This document shows positions 29,401 to 39,395 of a stretch of DNA of 64,000 bases, in pieces; position 1 is the stretch's first letter, and each line of letters begins with the position of its first letter. Both the position numbers and the translations under genes were made by a program. Source of the DNA: Eublepharis macularius (taxonomy: Eukaryota > Chordata > Lepidosauria > Squamata > Eublepharidae); contig NC_072796.1 in the NCBI RefSeq assembly GCF_028583425.1, positions 142,609,464-142,673,463 on the forward strand. The letters are read 5' to 3'. Below the pieces are notes generated by a model that was not told where the DNA came from, made no database searches, and was given only the letters and a program-made list of their open reading frames with translations.

Positions 29401-32400
29401 TATTTATCTATTTGTGTTGTTTATAGTCTGCCGTTCTCACTGAGACTCAAGGCAGATTGCACGGAATGGGTCAGTGCAACCAATTTCAAAGAAATTTCAA
29501 TACACGTGTAATAGGGGATGTACATGCAAATCTGCAAATATTTAAAACCAGCAGAAATCCAGTACAGAGTTGAAGAAATGCTTGAACAGAGCATGTAATT
29601 CTAAGATTGACATATTAAACAGCATAGGATATACCCAGTAGGATCAGACTTACGGAAGTAGTAGTAAAGTATCTGCAGTCTCTCCCTATCCCTTTACTGA
29701 TGTATCTCTTTGAGACTGCTTCCTTATATTACAGGCCTCTTCTCGGAGTAAAAAAAGCCCTCTTGAATAATTCAGTTTTGCATAGTTGTGAAAAGCCAGG
29801 AGAGTGGACATTTCCCTAACCCCTTCAGGTAGTCTATTCCATAAAGTGGGGACTACCACAGAGAATGCCACGTGTACAGGCAGCTGTTGATTTTGCCCAT
29901 GAGCAAGGGGGCACCTGCAGAAAGCCCTGCTCAGATGAGTGAAGCTGTCATGGTGGAACATACAGAGAGAGGTGGTCTCGTAGATATGCTGGACCAAGGC
30001 CATGAAGAGCTTTGGTATATGATAGCCAGTACCTTGAATTGAGCCCAGTGACTGATAGGAGTGACTGCAGAATGGGAGTGATATTCATGCTCCTAACTCC
30101 CGATAATAACCGAGATGCAGCATTCTGCACCACCTGGTATCTCAGAGTTAACTTAGAGGGGATGAAGAGTTATTTTAGGGGCTGCCAGCTGGATATCCCT
30201 TGCTCTTGCCCCTTGCACTGAGAAGAGTTAGAAACTGTTGTCTCTTATTGGAGTGTTCCTTCTGGCACCGTCATCTGGGGAGACATGCTTTTTACTCTGA
30301 AGTTCTTACTTTGAAGCACTTTTCATTTCTGTGTTGCCTGTGTGGTATCCGCCTTCCCAGACTGCTTTTTTGGAAAAAAAAAACCTGATTGTAATTCCAG
30401 GCAACTGGTAATTTTCAGTGTGAAGAACGATGTTCCGTTATTGCCTTTCCTCACTCTCAGGGCCGACGATCCTCTTTGTGCTTACTCCACGTTTGCCAAG
30501 CTGTTGGATTTTACAAGTCCTTCTTTACTATAATTTGGTGGTCTCCCAGCGGATGTTAATGTGTAGCAGGGCACTCCGTTTACGTTCTGCGAAATATGCC
30601 GTTCATGATCTTCCTGCAGAAAGGGACAAACCTGTCCTTGCAAGTCGTGCTTCATTCTGTCCAATTCATGGATTCTTTTCAGGTCATTGAAACTAGAACT
30701 GTGGAAAGTCCGTCCTTCTTGCCCGAAACCATATTCCGAGACAAGTGCAGGTAAAGGTCGCCTCGGTTGTATTTTTTGCTGATAAAGAGAAGCTATGCAT
30801 TGCAGTGTAATGGTGTCCCTTTCACAAAGGTATGATATATGAACAGAGATAGGAATTTAATACCCAGAGCAATACAAAGTCTTCTGTTTCCTTTGTGCTC
30901 CAGGCATTCTTGCCATCTTCAGAATGTTTCCTCTCCCTGGCTAATTTCCAGTAAAGTGTTTCTTGAAGGGCAAGACCACAGGGCAGTTTGTTTCACAACC
31001 CCCCACCCTTCCCTGCACCCTACTAAGAAAGAGAGCTGGAAGTTTTGGTCCTGTGAATGACAGGCATCTACTCACAAGTGGAGGAGGGGAGCTGGAGCAG
31101 AAGTCGCTCCCCTCCCCTCCCCTCCTTTGCTGGCTCCTGTAGACGAGCCGGTCAATATGTACGTGAGACTTCTGCCAGGAATGGGGGCGGGGACCAGATT
31201 CTAGGATGGCCCCAGATGTTTCCCTGTGTTTTTCCCATGAGGAAAACGGAAAACTGGCGTTGGCGCAAAGAGTGTCAAGGAACTGGCCTTTCCTAGCCCA
31301 TTTCTTGGCTGACAAAACTTTGTTTCAGGCTTTTGGCCAGAGAAATCTCTGGAAACATACTGAAACTCAGAGCCAGTTGTTTCCAGAGAGATAAGCTTGG
31401 AGATGGTGTTCACAGAACTCAGGTGCTGATGAGATCATTAAGATCAGAGACCGTCAAGGCCAGGGAGGTTCATCCCCTGCATTTCATCTCATTAGAGCTT
31501 AGGGCACCAGCGGGGGTTAGTTCCTCTGACTGCAAACACATCGCTGCCGCAGAGAGACATGGTCACGTGTCTTAGCAGCACTCTGGCTGCGCTTTCAGAG
31601 TCGGGCCATGTTGCAGGCAACGTGGCATAAGAATGGGCTCTTCAAGTAGTTCTTTGCTCTTGGGCCTGCTTTCAGCCATCTTCCCCTTGGACTGGCATCT
31701 TGTCAGTTCATGGCCATCTTGACCTACAGCTGGAGGACTGGGACTCTGGAGTTCTCTTTGGACTTTGTAGTTTGACCTGACAATGTAACATCTGGAATAT
31801 TAAGCAGCAAAAACCGGTTAAGTGTTTTAGATTTGTCTTGCTTGATTTGTCTCTACATACCATCTTTTGCACAGTTCTTAGTAAACTATATTAATTATAC
31901 TTTCTGCGGTGTTAACGAGTTTGGGGGCTTCAGTCTGAATCCAGTCTCTTGGCCCATGTGGCCTCAGCTACCAAATAACTGTTTTTGTGGAACTCAGTCT
32001 GCTGGTGCAGAACTGACTTCTTGATGAACACCCGGAATGGTTGGAGGCTTTGTTTCCTCAGTCTCTGAGCTTAACGCGAGAGGAAACTGGTGGCAGCTCG
32101 CCTGGTTTGCAAGGGGTCTTGCTTCCCCGAAGTGTTTGTTTCTTGACCACATCACTGGGCCTGCTCAGGGACCTGGGGAGTCCACAGCAAAGGGCAGCCC
32201 AGAAGAGTCCAGGGTGAATGTGGAGATAATGTTGACTGCAGAAAGGATGTGGGAGGCAGAAGGCTGCATGCAGTTTCATGTGGTGCTTAATTTCTCAATG
32301 CTGCTCTCTTATCAGCCTCCCCAAAACTTTTGACAAGGATGACAAGAGCCTGTTTTTCCTGATGAGCAAGATTGCAGAATCGCTGGGTGGCAGTGGCTAC

Positions 32401-35400
32401 AGTGCAGAGAGGCTTTCTGTGCCATACGTGCCTCAGGCGACAGGTGAGTCGTTGCATAGCTTTGATCCTGGCACCTGCAGATGAATCCTTGTGTCTCGTG
32501 GCTGACCAGTCATCCGTCTCTAACCCTTGAGCATTAATGACAGAATTAGACAGCAGAATTCCATTCTCCAGAGTTTTGTTCCTGAAGGCCTGCTGGTTTC
32601 GCCCCTTCATTCTTCCTTTGTCAAACAGCTGCTCCTCTTCTCTGTTCTATGCATGCTGTTCCTTCAAGCTTTGCTTTGTCCTCCAAAAATGAAATCAGAT
32701 GGTCCCACATTACTCCCACACTGTAACTTGGACCATCTGCTTGGCAATGGAAGTAAAGGTCAGTCTTCTATATAGGCAGCAGGAACTCGTGACAGGGCGA
32801 GGTGGGGGGGCAGCAGAAGAGGTGTCTCCAGCCATGCAAGCCTGTGCCATAGCATGCCAGGTAGGCAGAAGCAACGGCTCCTTGTGCCCTCCGAACTGCC
32901 CTTCCCGTCGTGCCTCAGTGTCCCAAGGTACCTCGGCAATCCCTCCTTTCTGTGACCTTTTTGCTCATGTTCCCAGTTCCTTGTAAATCTGACCCCTGGA
33001 AGCAGAATTGACTGGAAAGCAGATCTAACATGTCTGGGTGCCTTAATTTATTCCTAATGCCAAACTGACCACCACCTCCTGCACAAAATGAAAGAACTGC
33101 TTTTTGTGTGCTTGTACACAGACGAAGACAGGCTGTCACGGAGGAAGAGTATTGTGGACACCGTCTCCATCCAGGTGGACATTCTGGCGGGCAGCGGAAC
33201 GGAGGCTAAGGCAAGTGCACCGGGCCCAGTTGTGGGGAAAGATCTTGGAAGTTCATTTTCCCACTGGGGGAAAGCGGTTCTCGTTGTGGAGAGCTGGTCG
33301 CATGGTTTTGTGCTGTGAAGGCTTTAGAGGTTGACTTCTGAGTGGTGATGCCCAGGCAGATGTCTTGAGATGGGCATCAGTCATTCATGCTTTTAAGTTC
33401 TTAGACTCTGCAATCATTTGGGGGCGGGGGTTACAGATTCAGAAGATGTGGATTGGTAAAAACTTCGCATGATGTCTAACATACTTTCGTTAATGTCTGG
33501 TTTCTGTAGGTGTTGTTTCTTCTGCCCACAGCTTCCTTCAACCAGAGTAGTTCAGCTGCCTTGTCTGTATCACACCTGATAACCCCTCTCCACCCTTGCT
33601 TAAAATATGCTGTCTTACCATCAAATTTATTTATTTACAAATTGAAACATTTGTACCCTGCCTTACCCTTGTTGCTCAGGGTGGCTTACAATTCAAAAAA
33701 TTAAAAGCATACAAAATATGGTAGTCAAATGCGGTTCAATAAAAATTCGGATAGTTAATATTTGTCCAGGAGCTGGTTGTTGCCATCTTCCTTCAAGCCA
33801 GGACAGGTTCTTCGTGGCTGAAGTCACCTTAACACACAGCTGCTTCCCAGTGTGGTGCCCGCCCGCCCGCCAGTGTGTTTCCTGGGGTTGCGTACGTAGC
33901 ACCGGGTCTTGAATGGAACAGAAAAAACAGGAAGCTTTGGGTTGTTACTTTCTGCCTGGTTGACTCGCAAAGAACTGAGCTCATCCCAGACAACCAATCA
34001 CAGCTGTGGCCTCAGCTTGACTATCCACACAAACATCCTCCAGTCTTGGGGCGTGAAAACTCTCTTCTTGGCTCTGCAACAAACAAACCCTCCCCTCCCT
34101 TTGGAAAGTGAAACCAAGCTCTCTTTCTGAAAGCGAAGAGCAGATCTCCGCTTTCCTCCACCTTTTAAAAGAGCCCAGGAGGTGCAGCCTTTGTTTCTGC
34201 AGGGAGGTGCTCATTTAGAAGCGGCTGCCCTGCAGCTTGGAACCTCCCAGGATTTGGGCCTTGGCCTTAGCCCATTACAGTGGTTTTGTGATTGGCCCCA
34301 CCCAAAGCAGTCATTTTGTGGCTTTCTCAAAATTCTCAAGTCATCCCTGCAGGCTCAGCCAGGCTGAGGAGTCCTGTGCCTGGTGCAGGAAGGAGCTGGT
34401 TCCTAGCATGGGGTCCACAGAGGACAGGACGGGACATGTTCTGTCTGAAGTCCCTCCAGCTGTGTGTTGGTGCTGAAATACTTCACAGAGCCAGTCCGTC
34501 GGATCTTTGGGGCAAACGATAATTTCTGAATGCGCAGAAAACCCACTTTCTCACCTATAATATCTTATAGTAGTGATGCACAGTTAAACTGTGCAGTGCC
34601 CAGCCACCCTGGAGCCGCTGCCTGTCCCATATGCCCGCTGCTTGCGGTGGCTGCCGGGAGCCTGGTCCCTGCTGCCCTCCACATGCTCCATCACCTAAGG
34701 GAACGGGGCAGCCTGAGAGCAATCTGCAAACAGCAGCTGGCAGTCTGGGAAGGAGGGCCAGAGGCCTGGAGTTGCCTATTGGCCACCTATTAAGGATTTA
34801 ATTAAAGCTACATGCAGCATTGGAGCTTGTTTTGAGGCAGCCAGGCGTGTGCTTCCTTGCCCTTGCTGGGCAGTCTGTTCTGTCTCCCTCCTTTTCCTAA
34901 GACACGGTGTGCATCGATGGTGCCGTAGAGATAAGAGAGAGCAGTACTCAGTTGGCATTTTGACTTCTAATTCAGCTGCTTGTGTGATTTAAATGAATTA
35001 AAAATCTTTTCTCCAGGTCAACAACACAGAGGAAATTACCTTTGAAGCACTGAAGAAGGCGATAGGTGAGGCTTATTGCAATATCCGTGCTTACGGCCCA
35101 GTATTCCATTCTGACTGGCAGTCAGTTAACAGTCCTTTCGTACGGTGGAGTTCCGTATCTGTGTGAGCCACATACTGTAATGTCTCGAATGTGCTCTCTG
35201 CTGTTAATAGATCCCTGTTTCTCAACATGTTGGGAAGTGTGGAAGAACATTTTCACACATCAGATATGTTTGGGAAACTGTGTATACACCTTTGAGAGAC
35301 TGCTGTCTCTAACCAGTTTCATCCATTACAGCGGACTGGGAATGAAATCCGTTTAAAATCCCACCAAAATAAAGCATTCTTATTCAGTGCAAGTATGCAA

Positions 35401-38400
35401 AGAGCTCAGCTCGTCATACTTTATTTAGGCATGTTGAAGGTGCAGGATAGAATTCCAGAGACTCCCTGAGCGTAGAGGAAGATTTCTTCCTGGAATTGAT
35501 GGAAGTGGTTCCTTCCCCACCACCCACCCCCGTGGTGGGCTGCGTTCAGCTTGGGGGGGGTCACAGGCTGTGCCGTCCCACCCTTAAGAGTCTGATCCCC
35601 ACTTTCGTTTGCCAAAGATACCACCGGCCTCGAAGAGCAAGAGAAAGAAAAGAGGCGCCTTGTGATTGAAAAGTTCCAGAAAGCTCCCTTTGAGGAGATT
35701 GCAGCCCAGTGTGAAAGCAAGGTGAGAGCTTCCAGTGCCCGATCTGGGGTTCACTTCGAAGATGGCTATAAAGCGCTTGGCTGGGGCTCAGGCCTGTGTT
35801 GGGTGCTTCTTCCCTGTCTCGCTTCCCTGCACTCCTGCTTCGCACCTTCTGCGGCAGGGCTTTGAGACGGGGGGTGGGGGAGGAGGTGAGAGGTGGTGGC
35901 CGCGGTCACGATCCTCTTGGAGCTAGCTCACCTGTGGAGTGGTCAAGGCACTCTGGGAACCGAGGCCTGTGCCATGCAAGGCTGCCATTGCCAGCTGCTT
36001 CCTCCACCCAGTGACATATGCCTCCCTTGCAGCTGAGCAAATGTGGGCAGCCACAACTCCGACAATGGGAAAGGGCGGTATAGGTCTCGCAATGCTTGAT
36101 GCTCACTTCCTGAGGCAGCCTGGCCTCATGGCACGTGAGAGGCAACAGTTGGTGTTCTCAGCTAAGCTCTTCTCTGCCGGAGGGCAACAGTTGCATAAAA
36201 CGCCATAATAAGGCTTATTTCTTCCCTGTAATGAGCCACAAGTTATTTACTTCTGCGCCTCTTGCAGCAGGGGCCCAGGAAAGGAAAACTGGGGCAAGAC
36301 TTCTGTTCACAGCTTCACCTTCAGTTATTTTAGCCGTGTACTTTCTCCTTGTAGGCAACCCTTCTTCACGACCGACTGGCCCAGATATTGGAGCTCACCA
36401 TTCGGTAAGGGAAAATACCCAGATACAAAGTGTGGGAGGGCGGGAGCTGCCAATGAGTGCTCGTTCAGCGCTGCAGTTATTAGCAGCAATTCTGATCACT
36501 GTGGTGTACGAGGAGGGTGTTTCTGTGGACCACTGCTTGGGTTGTGGTTGGTCAATAGCCTCGTAGGCTCGGCCTGTCCAAATCTAAGTGTATTTTTGGG
36601 ACCGTCTTGCAAAGAGACTTTGTTCTGCTTTCCCCCTCCCCCGTATAAATGCAAGAATCTCACATCGGTTCAAAAGTTTATACTTTATTTTTTAATGTTT
36701 AATTTTTATAAATATTACTGAGCCAATGGGATGTAGTTCGTGACCATTTTGCATATATGTACAGGGGCAAACATAACTCTGCCATTCCATCTTCCAGAGT
36801 CTCATTCATCCATTCATTCTTATCCTGCCTTTATCTGTGGTTCAAGGTGGCTTAGAATTAAAACATTTACAGTTAAAATCAAAATAAAATAACAACCCCT
36901 AAATCCTTCCCTTGTGGCTCACTTCTGAGTGAGTTGCAACCCATTTTTAAGTCCTAATCCCACAGTTTGAGAACCGCTGCCTATGGTATTACCAGGGCTT
37001 TTTTTCAGTGGGAACGCGGTGGAACGGAGTTCCGGAACCTCTTGGAAATGGTCACATGGCTGGTGGCCCTGCCCCAATCTCCAGACAGAGGGGAGTTGAG
37101 ATTGCCCTCCGTGCCACTGGAGCAGCTCAGAGGGCCATCTCAACTCCCCTCTGTCTGGAGATCAGGGGGCGGGGCCACCAGCCATGTGACCATTTTCTCC
37201 AAGGGCAACCCACTGAGTTCCACCACCTCTTTTCCCAGAAAAAAAAGCCCTGGGTATTACTATTTATTTATTTAGAAAATGTATACACATCTCTCCAAAG
37301 ACTTGCATGAGATGGCTCACAAAGTAAAACAATACTTACAATAAAAGCATTATTGCTTTTATCAATAAGCAAGCCATAAAAATAAGCCAGGGCACTGAAA
37401 ACAGCATAAACTGGCCTAAAATTCCTCGAGCTAGAGCAGAAAGAGAGTAAGGTGAGCCTTGGAGGGGGGGGGGGGCTCCTTCTCAAGGTGGGCACCACCA
37501 CTGGACAGGCCCTCTTATTGGTGGCCCCTTACCTCACCTCTGCGAGTGGGGAAGCAGAGCAGGGCTTGGGAGGAATGATCTTAACTGGCTACTTGCGCAA
37601 AACAGGAGGAGGTGATCCTTCAAGCCCTCCCTCTCCAAGTGGTTGTGGGGCCTTGAAGTACGGAATCAGCACTTTAAATGGTGCCTGGAAACGGATGAGT
37701 AGCCAGTGTAGATCTTTCTACGCGGGGATGCTAACCTGTGACAGTAGCCTGGCTGCTGCATTTTGGACCAGTTGAGGTTTCCTGACCTTTATCACGGGCG
37801 TTCCCAGGCAGAGGGAATGGCAGTAAGGGAACCTGGGTGTGATCGGAGCGTGGCTCACCCCGGCCAGGTCCCGCGTAGCTGGTGTGTCGGCCCAAGCTGA
37901 TGAAAGGTGCTGTGTGTCCTGGGGGGGACTCAGCCTCCGGCTGTAGGCCTGCACCCAGCAGCACCCCCAGGCTACGAACCTGCTCCTTCTGGGGTGGGGG
38001 GATGCAGCCAGGGCAGGCTGACTCCTGAGCCCTTGCACGGCTTTGTCGCTGTCCAGCAGCACCCCAGTGCTGAACCACTCCATGGGCCCTCATCCATCAC
38101 GCTACTTTCTGCAGGCACCTGTTCAGGACTTCCGCACACCCAGCTGACTTGGCTGTTCAGGAGACGCAGCTGGCTCAGCGAACGCTTTGCTACCCGGAAT
38201 GCTGCTCAGTTAACCGGCATTGCCCAGAGGGCGAGCTGCCCTCCCTCGAGTGCACCCCCCCCCCCCGCTCCTGCCTCTCCAGCCAGCCGGCTTGGGGCCC
38301 TTGGTCACTGCCGGGCTTCTGGCTGCCAGTGCTGCTGGCTGAGTCCATCCTTCCCGGGTGCCTCCTCCTCCCTCGGCCTGCCTCACGCTCTGCTGGAGGG

Positions 38401-39395
38401 GGGGCTCCCGGGCATTGGCCTGCTCGCCTGCTGCTTGAGGGAAAGGGGGAGGGGGCATTCCCAATGGGCGGGGTTGGGCTTGCTGCAGATTCCAGTAGGG
38501 AGGGGGTGGAGAAGAGCAAGAAGCTTGATCATCGGGGCTGCCCCCATTTTGCAGGAGTGCTGGATAGCAGCGCTTTCACCGTACGGAGCCTTCTCTGGTA
38601 TCACCTCTTGTATAGGAACATATCCGTTTCTGATGACACATTCCCAGAAGTGTTCTGGTTACAGTGGGTAGATTCTCACATTGCTCCGGCCCCTGGGGGC
38701 TGCTGCAGAGCCATGCTTGCCCATGGTGCTGAGTAGCGTGGTCACCACACTTCCCCTCACTTAAGTCAGTCCTTTGGAAGTCGAATCTACGGAGACGTAT
38801 GGGAAGATACACAACTTGGACTCATCCTGCAAGGGTCTGGATTTCTCAGGAAGAAGTGGATTGGTTCCCTTTCCACCCAAGCGAAACAAGAACCGAATAC
38901 AAGTATGGTGAGGCTGTCAGTCCATTGATTTACTGTTCTGGAGTCAAAACCCTGACCTGTGAAGGCCTTCTGGGGCTATTATTGCCACCAGGGTTCTCTG
39001 GCCACAAATGGTTCTGCCGAATGGTTGCAGACGTCTTGTGGATTGTAAGCTGCCCATAAGTGTCAGGTGGATGGAGAGGCAAAATGAGAAATTTTAAAAT
39101 GAAAACACAGGAGGCAAGGAGACAATCTGGCAGAAGTAGTTTCTGATCTGATTTCGTTAGGGAGACGGTCCTGAGTTCACTTTGGCAAAACCGAAAGAGA
39201 CCACTGTCCATTCACACCATTGTAACCTCAGTGACGAGGAGGAGACATGTGCTGTGGAATTTTAACCCACTTTGGTTCCTCTCTTGCAGCCCCCCTCCTA
39301 GCCCATCTGGGACGCTTACCATCACTGCTGGACACACCCACTACCAATCTGTTCCCGTCTATGAGATGAAGTTTCCGGATCTTTGTGTGTATTGA
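8445..39395 (+). CDS. EFR3A: EFR3 homolog A, plasma-membrane anchor of the PI4KA complex (lacks first exon)
   Basis: Coding exons: 8445-8521, 10182-10309, 10610-10760, 12395-12516, 13839-13988, 14187-14324, 16838-16916, 18432-18567, 23860-24018, 24308-24413, 26229-26280, 27250-27422, 27885-27960, 28640-28798, 28939-29070, 30683-30750, 32316-32443, 33122-33210, 35017-35065, 35618-35721, 36355-36404, 39290-39395. All phases join; the total gives about 813 residues if the missing exon encodes Met-Pro-Thr plus one base (human about 821). The first visible residues are a run of four cysteines followed by ALRPRYKRLVDNIF; in the family these cysteines are palmitoylated and hold the protein on the plasma membrane. 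The rest is an all-helical armadillo/HEAT-like rod, and the C-terminus ends VYEMKFPDLCVY as in all EFR3 proteins. Known role: EFR3 with TTC7 and FAM126 recruits PI4KA for PI4P synthesis. Paralog choice: the four-cysteine start, ESGEPRLQVLGTNS and FFGSNLPDYQRSEIMMF match EFR3A rather than EFR3B. The intron after 33,210 uses a GC donor and that after 24,413 a weak GTTTGT donor. Confidence 0.95.
8605..8785 (-). repeat. tRNA-derived SINE, reverse orientation
   Basis: The plus strand shows CATGGTCACCCAGTGCCC, GGGATTAGAACCAGGACCTC and ATACACCACTCT, the complement of the A/B-box and head of the squamate SINE. It lies just after EFR3A exon 8,445-8,521. Confidence 0.7.
9042..9240 (-). repeat. 5S-rRNA-derived SINE (5S-Sauria type)
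   Basis: On the minus strand the 5' part resembles 5S rRNA: GAGCCTGATCTTGTCACATC, AGAAGCTAAGCAGGGTTGGC and GTAATTGGATGGGAGACCTC. The 3' part (GGGGTTGCCATAAGTCACC) matches the Bov-B-type tail of lizard SINEs. The family name is from memory. Confidence 0.8.
9670..9795 (-). repeat. tRNA-derived SINE (second type), reverse
   Basis: The minus strand reads ACTCAGTGACAGAGCATTTG and GAAGATCCCAGGTTCAGTCC, a tRNA-like A box and B box, then CTCCAGTGAAAAGGTCCAGG, as in the related copy at 24,898. Confidence 0.7.
11110..11900 (-). mobile_element. L2-like LINE 3' region, reverse (tentative)
   Basis: An A-rich stretch (11,170-11,300) is followed by a GC-rich block. Its phrases (GAGAGTTCGGTACCGTGACT, GAAGGCTCTTTCCCATGTTGCC) recall the conserved 3' part of squamate L2-type LINEs, as at 29,395. 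No intact ORF. Exact limits are uncertain. Confidence 0.45.
12161..12193 (+). repeat. (CCCA)n tract
   Basis: Eight CCAC/CCCA-type units in the intron before exon 12,395; the minus strand is G-rich and could form a quadruplex. Confidence 0.85.
12270..12340 (-). repeat. (TTAA)n plus LINE 3'-tail fragment
   Basis: ATTAATTAATTAATTA is followed by GGCCCGCCTTCCCCACCAGC and GGGCTCAGGG, the frequent 3' end seen on several repeats in this window (compare 23,050). Confidence 0.5.
13185..13322 (+). mobile_element. CR1-type LINE 3' UTR fragment
   Basis: The series CCCCTGAACCCCAGTACCTG, GGAGGCAACGTCAGGGC and CGTTCGTTGCCCCTCCGAGA parallels the 3' part of the CR1 copy at 2,470-2,560. Only about 140 bases remain. 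Confidence 0.6.
15757..15985 (+). repeat. tRNA-derived SINE
   Basis: Head GGTGGAGCGGTCAGAGTGTT, then GGTCCAAATCCCCACGCTGC, GGTGACCTTGGACCCATCAC and an A-rich tail AAAAAAAGTAAATAAATAAG. Confidence 0.8.
16000..16230 (+). repeat. tRNA-derived SINE (second type), diverged
   Basis: GGCCCCAGGTTCACTCCCTG (B box), then CATCTCCAGTTAAAGGGA-like and CCTGCCTGGGTCTGAGAGCC blocks in the family order. It directly follows the SINE at 15,757. Confidence 0.65.
17270..17560 (+). mobile_element. L2-like LINE 3' end fragment
   Basis: CAGCTGCACTGGCTCCCGGT encodes the LHWLPV-type motif common at the end of L2-clade ORFs. The fragment ends in a tail with CCGCTCTGAGCCCATTCGCA. Heavily decayed. Confidence 0.55.
19625..19834 (-). 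repeat. Hairpin repeat family A with 14-bp flanking duplication
   Basis: Two arms (from 19,625 and ending near 19,793) are almost perfect complements for about 60 bases at their outer parts. The unique head TGGGTAGCCATGTTTGTCTG lies at the far end on the minus strand. The 14-base sequence TTGAAAAAAACAAG sits on both sides (19,611-19,624 and 19,835-19,848). Confidence 0.85.
20165..20345 (-). repeat. tRNA-derived SINE (second type), reverse
   Basis: Plus-strand CTGGTTCATCTAGTGCAGTG at the tail end and GGGACCTTCTGAATGCAAAG at the B-box end are the complement of this SINE's tail and head. Confidence 0.6.
21190..21412 (+). repeat. tRNA-derived SINE
   Basis: GTGCTGTAGTGGTCAGACTG, then CCCAGGTTCAAATAGCCACT, GGCTGACCTTGGGCCAGTCA and the tail GGTATAAATTAAATAAATAC. 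Confidence 0.85.
21430..21615 (+). repeat. SINE 3' part with (GTT)n tail
   Basis: GGATAATAATAACATACTTT, TGTAAACTGCTTGGAGTGGG and TTAAGTTGTCCTGAAGGGTG match the tail of the copy at 1,515. It ends in about seven GTT units. Confidence 0.8.
22320..22600 (-). repeat. tRNA-derived SINE with long tail, reverse
   Basis: ATCCTCACAATAACCCTGTA, AGGCAGGTTAGGCTGAGAGT, GTGGGGATTCAAATCTGGGT and CATCACTAAACCACGC are complements of the SINE blocks in reverse order. Confidence 0.8.
22809..23004 (+). repeat. Hairpin repeat family A with 12-bp flanking duplication
   Basis: Head AGATCCAGAGGAGTTAGCCG, then arm AGTCCAGTAGCACCTTTAAG...GAACCACAGCTCTCTTCGTC, a short loop and the complementary arm ending GGTGCTACTGGACTCTGCT. 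ATTCGAAGGAAT stands on both sides (22,797-22,808 and 23,005-23,016). Confidence 0.85.
23050..23245 (-). repeat. LINE or SINE 3'-tail region, reverse
   Basis: TTTATTTATTTATTCAATTT, GCCCGCCCTCCCCACAAGCG and GGCTCTGGGCGGGTCACAGC are the complement of the common 3' tail. This is followed by A-rich sequence. The family was not resolved. Confidence 0.5.
24898..25095 (+). repeat. tRNA-derived SINE (second type)
   Basis: GGCCGTGGCTGTGTGGTTGG (A-box region), TTTGCATGCAGAAGGTGCCC, GGTTCAATCCCTAGCAGCAA (B box), then ACCCTGGAGAGAACCTGTCA and AGTAGACAATACTGACCTTA. Confidence 0.85.
25198..25405 (+). repeat. 5S-rRNA-derived SINE (5S-Sauria type)
   Basis: CCCAATCTCGTCAGATCTCA, GAAGCTAAGCAGGGTCAGCC and TAATTGGATGGGAGACCTCC closely follow 5S rRNA including its internal promoter. 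The tail GGGGTCGCCATAAGTCAGCT then ATGACTTGAGGGCAC is Bov-B-like. It is not a 5S gene, because the 3' third of 5S is replaced. Confidence 0.9.
26901..26976 (+). repeat. Perfect tandem duplication, 2 x 38 bp
   Basis: TCTGCACAAGCGTAGAATAC and the following 18 bases occur twice head to tail without a mismatch (26,901-26,938 and 26,939-26,976), in the EFR3A intron before exon 27,250. Confidence 0.95.
28285..28450 (-). repeat. tRNA-derived SINE (second type), reverse
   Basis: The minus strand carries CTGCATGCAGGAGGTCCCAG, GTCCAGTCCCCGGCC and, near its 3' end, GAGGGACCAACGGTCAGCAT. Confidence 0.7.
29156..29183 (+). other. Potential G-quadruplex tract
   Basis: GGGCGGGGGGCGGGGGGTGG followed by GGGGCGG, in the EFR3A intron after exon 28,939-29,070; it meets the four-run G3+ rule several times over. 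Confidence 0.7.
29395..30190 (-). mobile_element. L2-like LINE, 3' end of ORF and UTR
   Basis: Minus-strand pieces read LVQNAASRLLSG-type (here VVQNAASRLLSGVRS), KALHGLGPAYLRDHLSLYVP, then AFSVVVPTLWNRLPEGVRE, the typical end of an L2-clade reverse-transcriptase ORF. A 3' UTR follows, ending near 29,395. 5'-truncated and disrupted, so inactive. Confidence 0.8.
33620..33760 (-). repeat. LINE 3'-tail fragment, reverse
   Basis: TTTATTTATTTACAAATTGA, TACCCTGCCTTACCCTTGTT and GCTCAGGGTGGCTTACAATT, the complement of the conserved 3' end shared by several repeats here. Confidence 0.5.
36805..36900 (-). repeat. LINE 3'-tail fragment, reverse
   Basis: TCTTATCCTGCCTTTATCTG, GGTTCAAGGTGGCTTAGAAT and an A-rich stretch; same class as 33,620. 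Confidence 0.45.
36993..37252. mobile_element. hAT-type MITE, complete, with 8-bp target duplication
   Basis: 260-bp palindromic element. The ends are CAGGGCTTTTTTTC and GAAAAAAAAGCCCTG. Inner arms (GGTCACATGGCTGGTGGCCC..., AGACAGAGGGGAGTTGAGAT) pair across the centre near 37,120. The 8-base GGTATTAC directly abuts both ends (36,985-36,992 and 37,253-37,260). TIR CAGGG plus an 8-bp duplication is the hAT signature. It has no transposase. It lies in the last EFR3A intron. Confidence 0.9.
37260..38090 (-). mobile_element. L2-like LINE 3' end, reverse
   Basis: The minus strand shows LVQNAAARLLSQV at the upstream end and a tail region ending in the TTTATTTATTTAG stretch at 37,260. The segment between is scrambled by frame changes. 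It abuts the hAT element, which is inserted beside its 3' end. Confidence 0.65.

Noticed and set aside
37907-38671. Open frame of 254 codons on the plus strand, with overlapping long frames
   Set aside because: It lies in a GC-rich intron, runs out of an antisense L2-like LINE piece, and the overlapping frames on both strands are equally long. No family resemblance and no splice support.
8445-39395. EFR3B, or a third EFR3 paralog, instead of EFR3A
   Set aside because: Diagnostic stretches agree with EFR3A at nearly every position where A and B differ. A recent EFR3A duplicate cannot be excluded without the rest of the genome.
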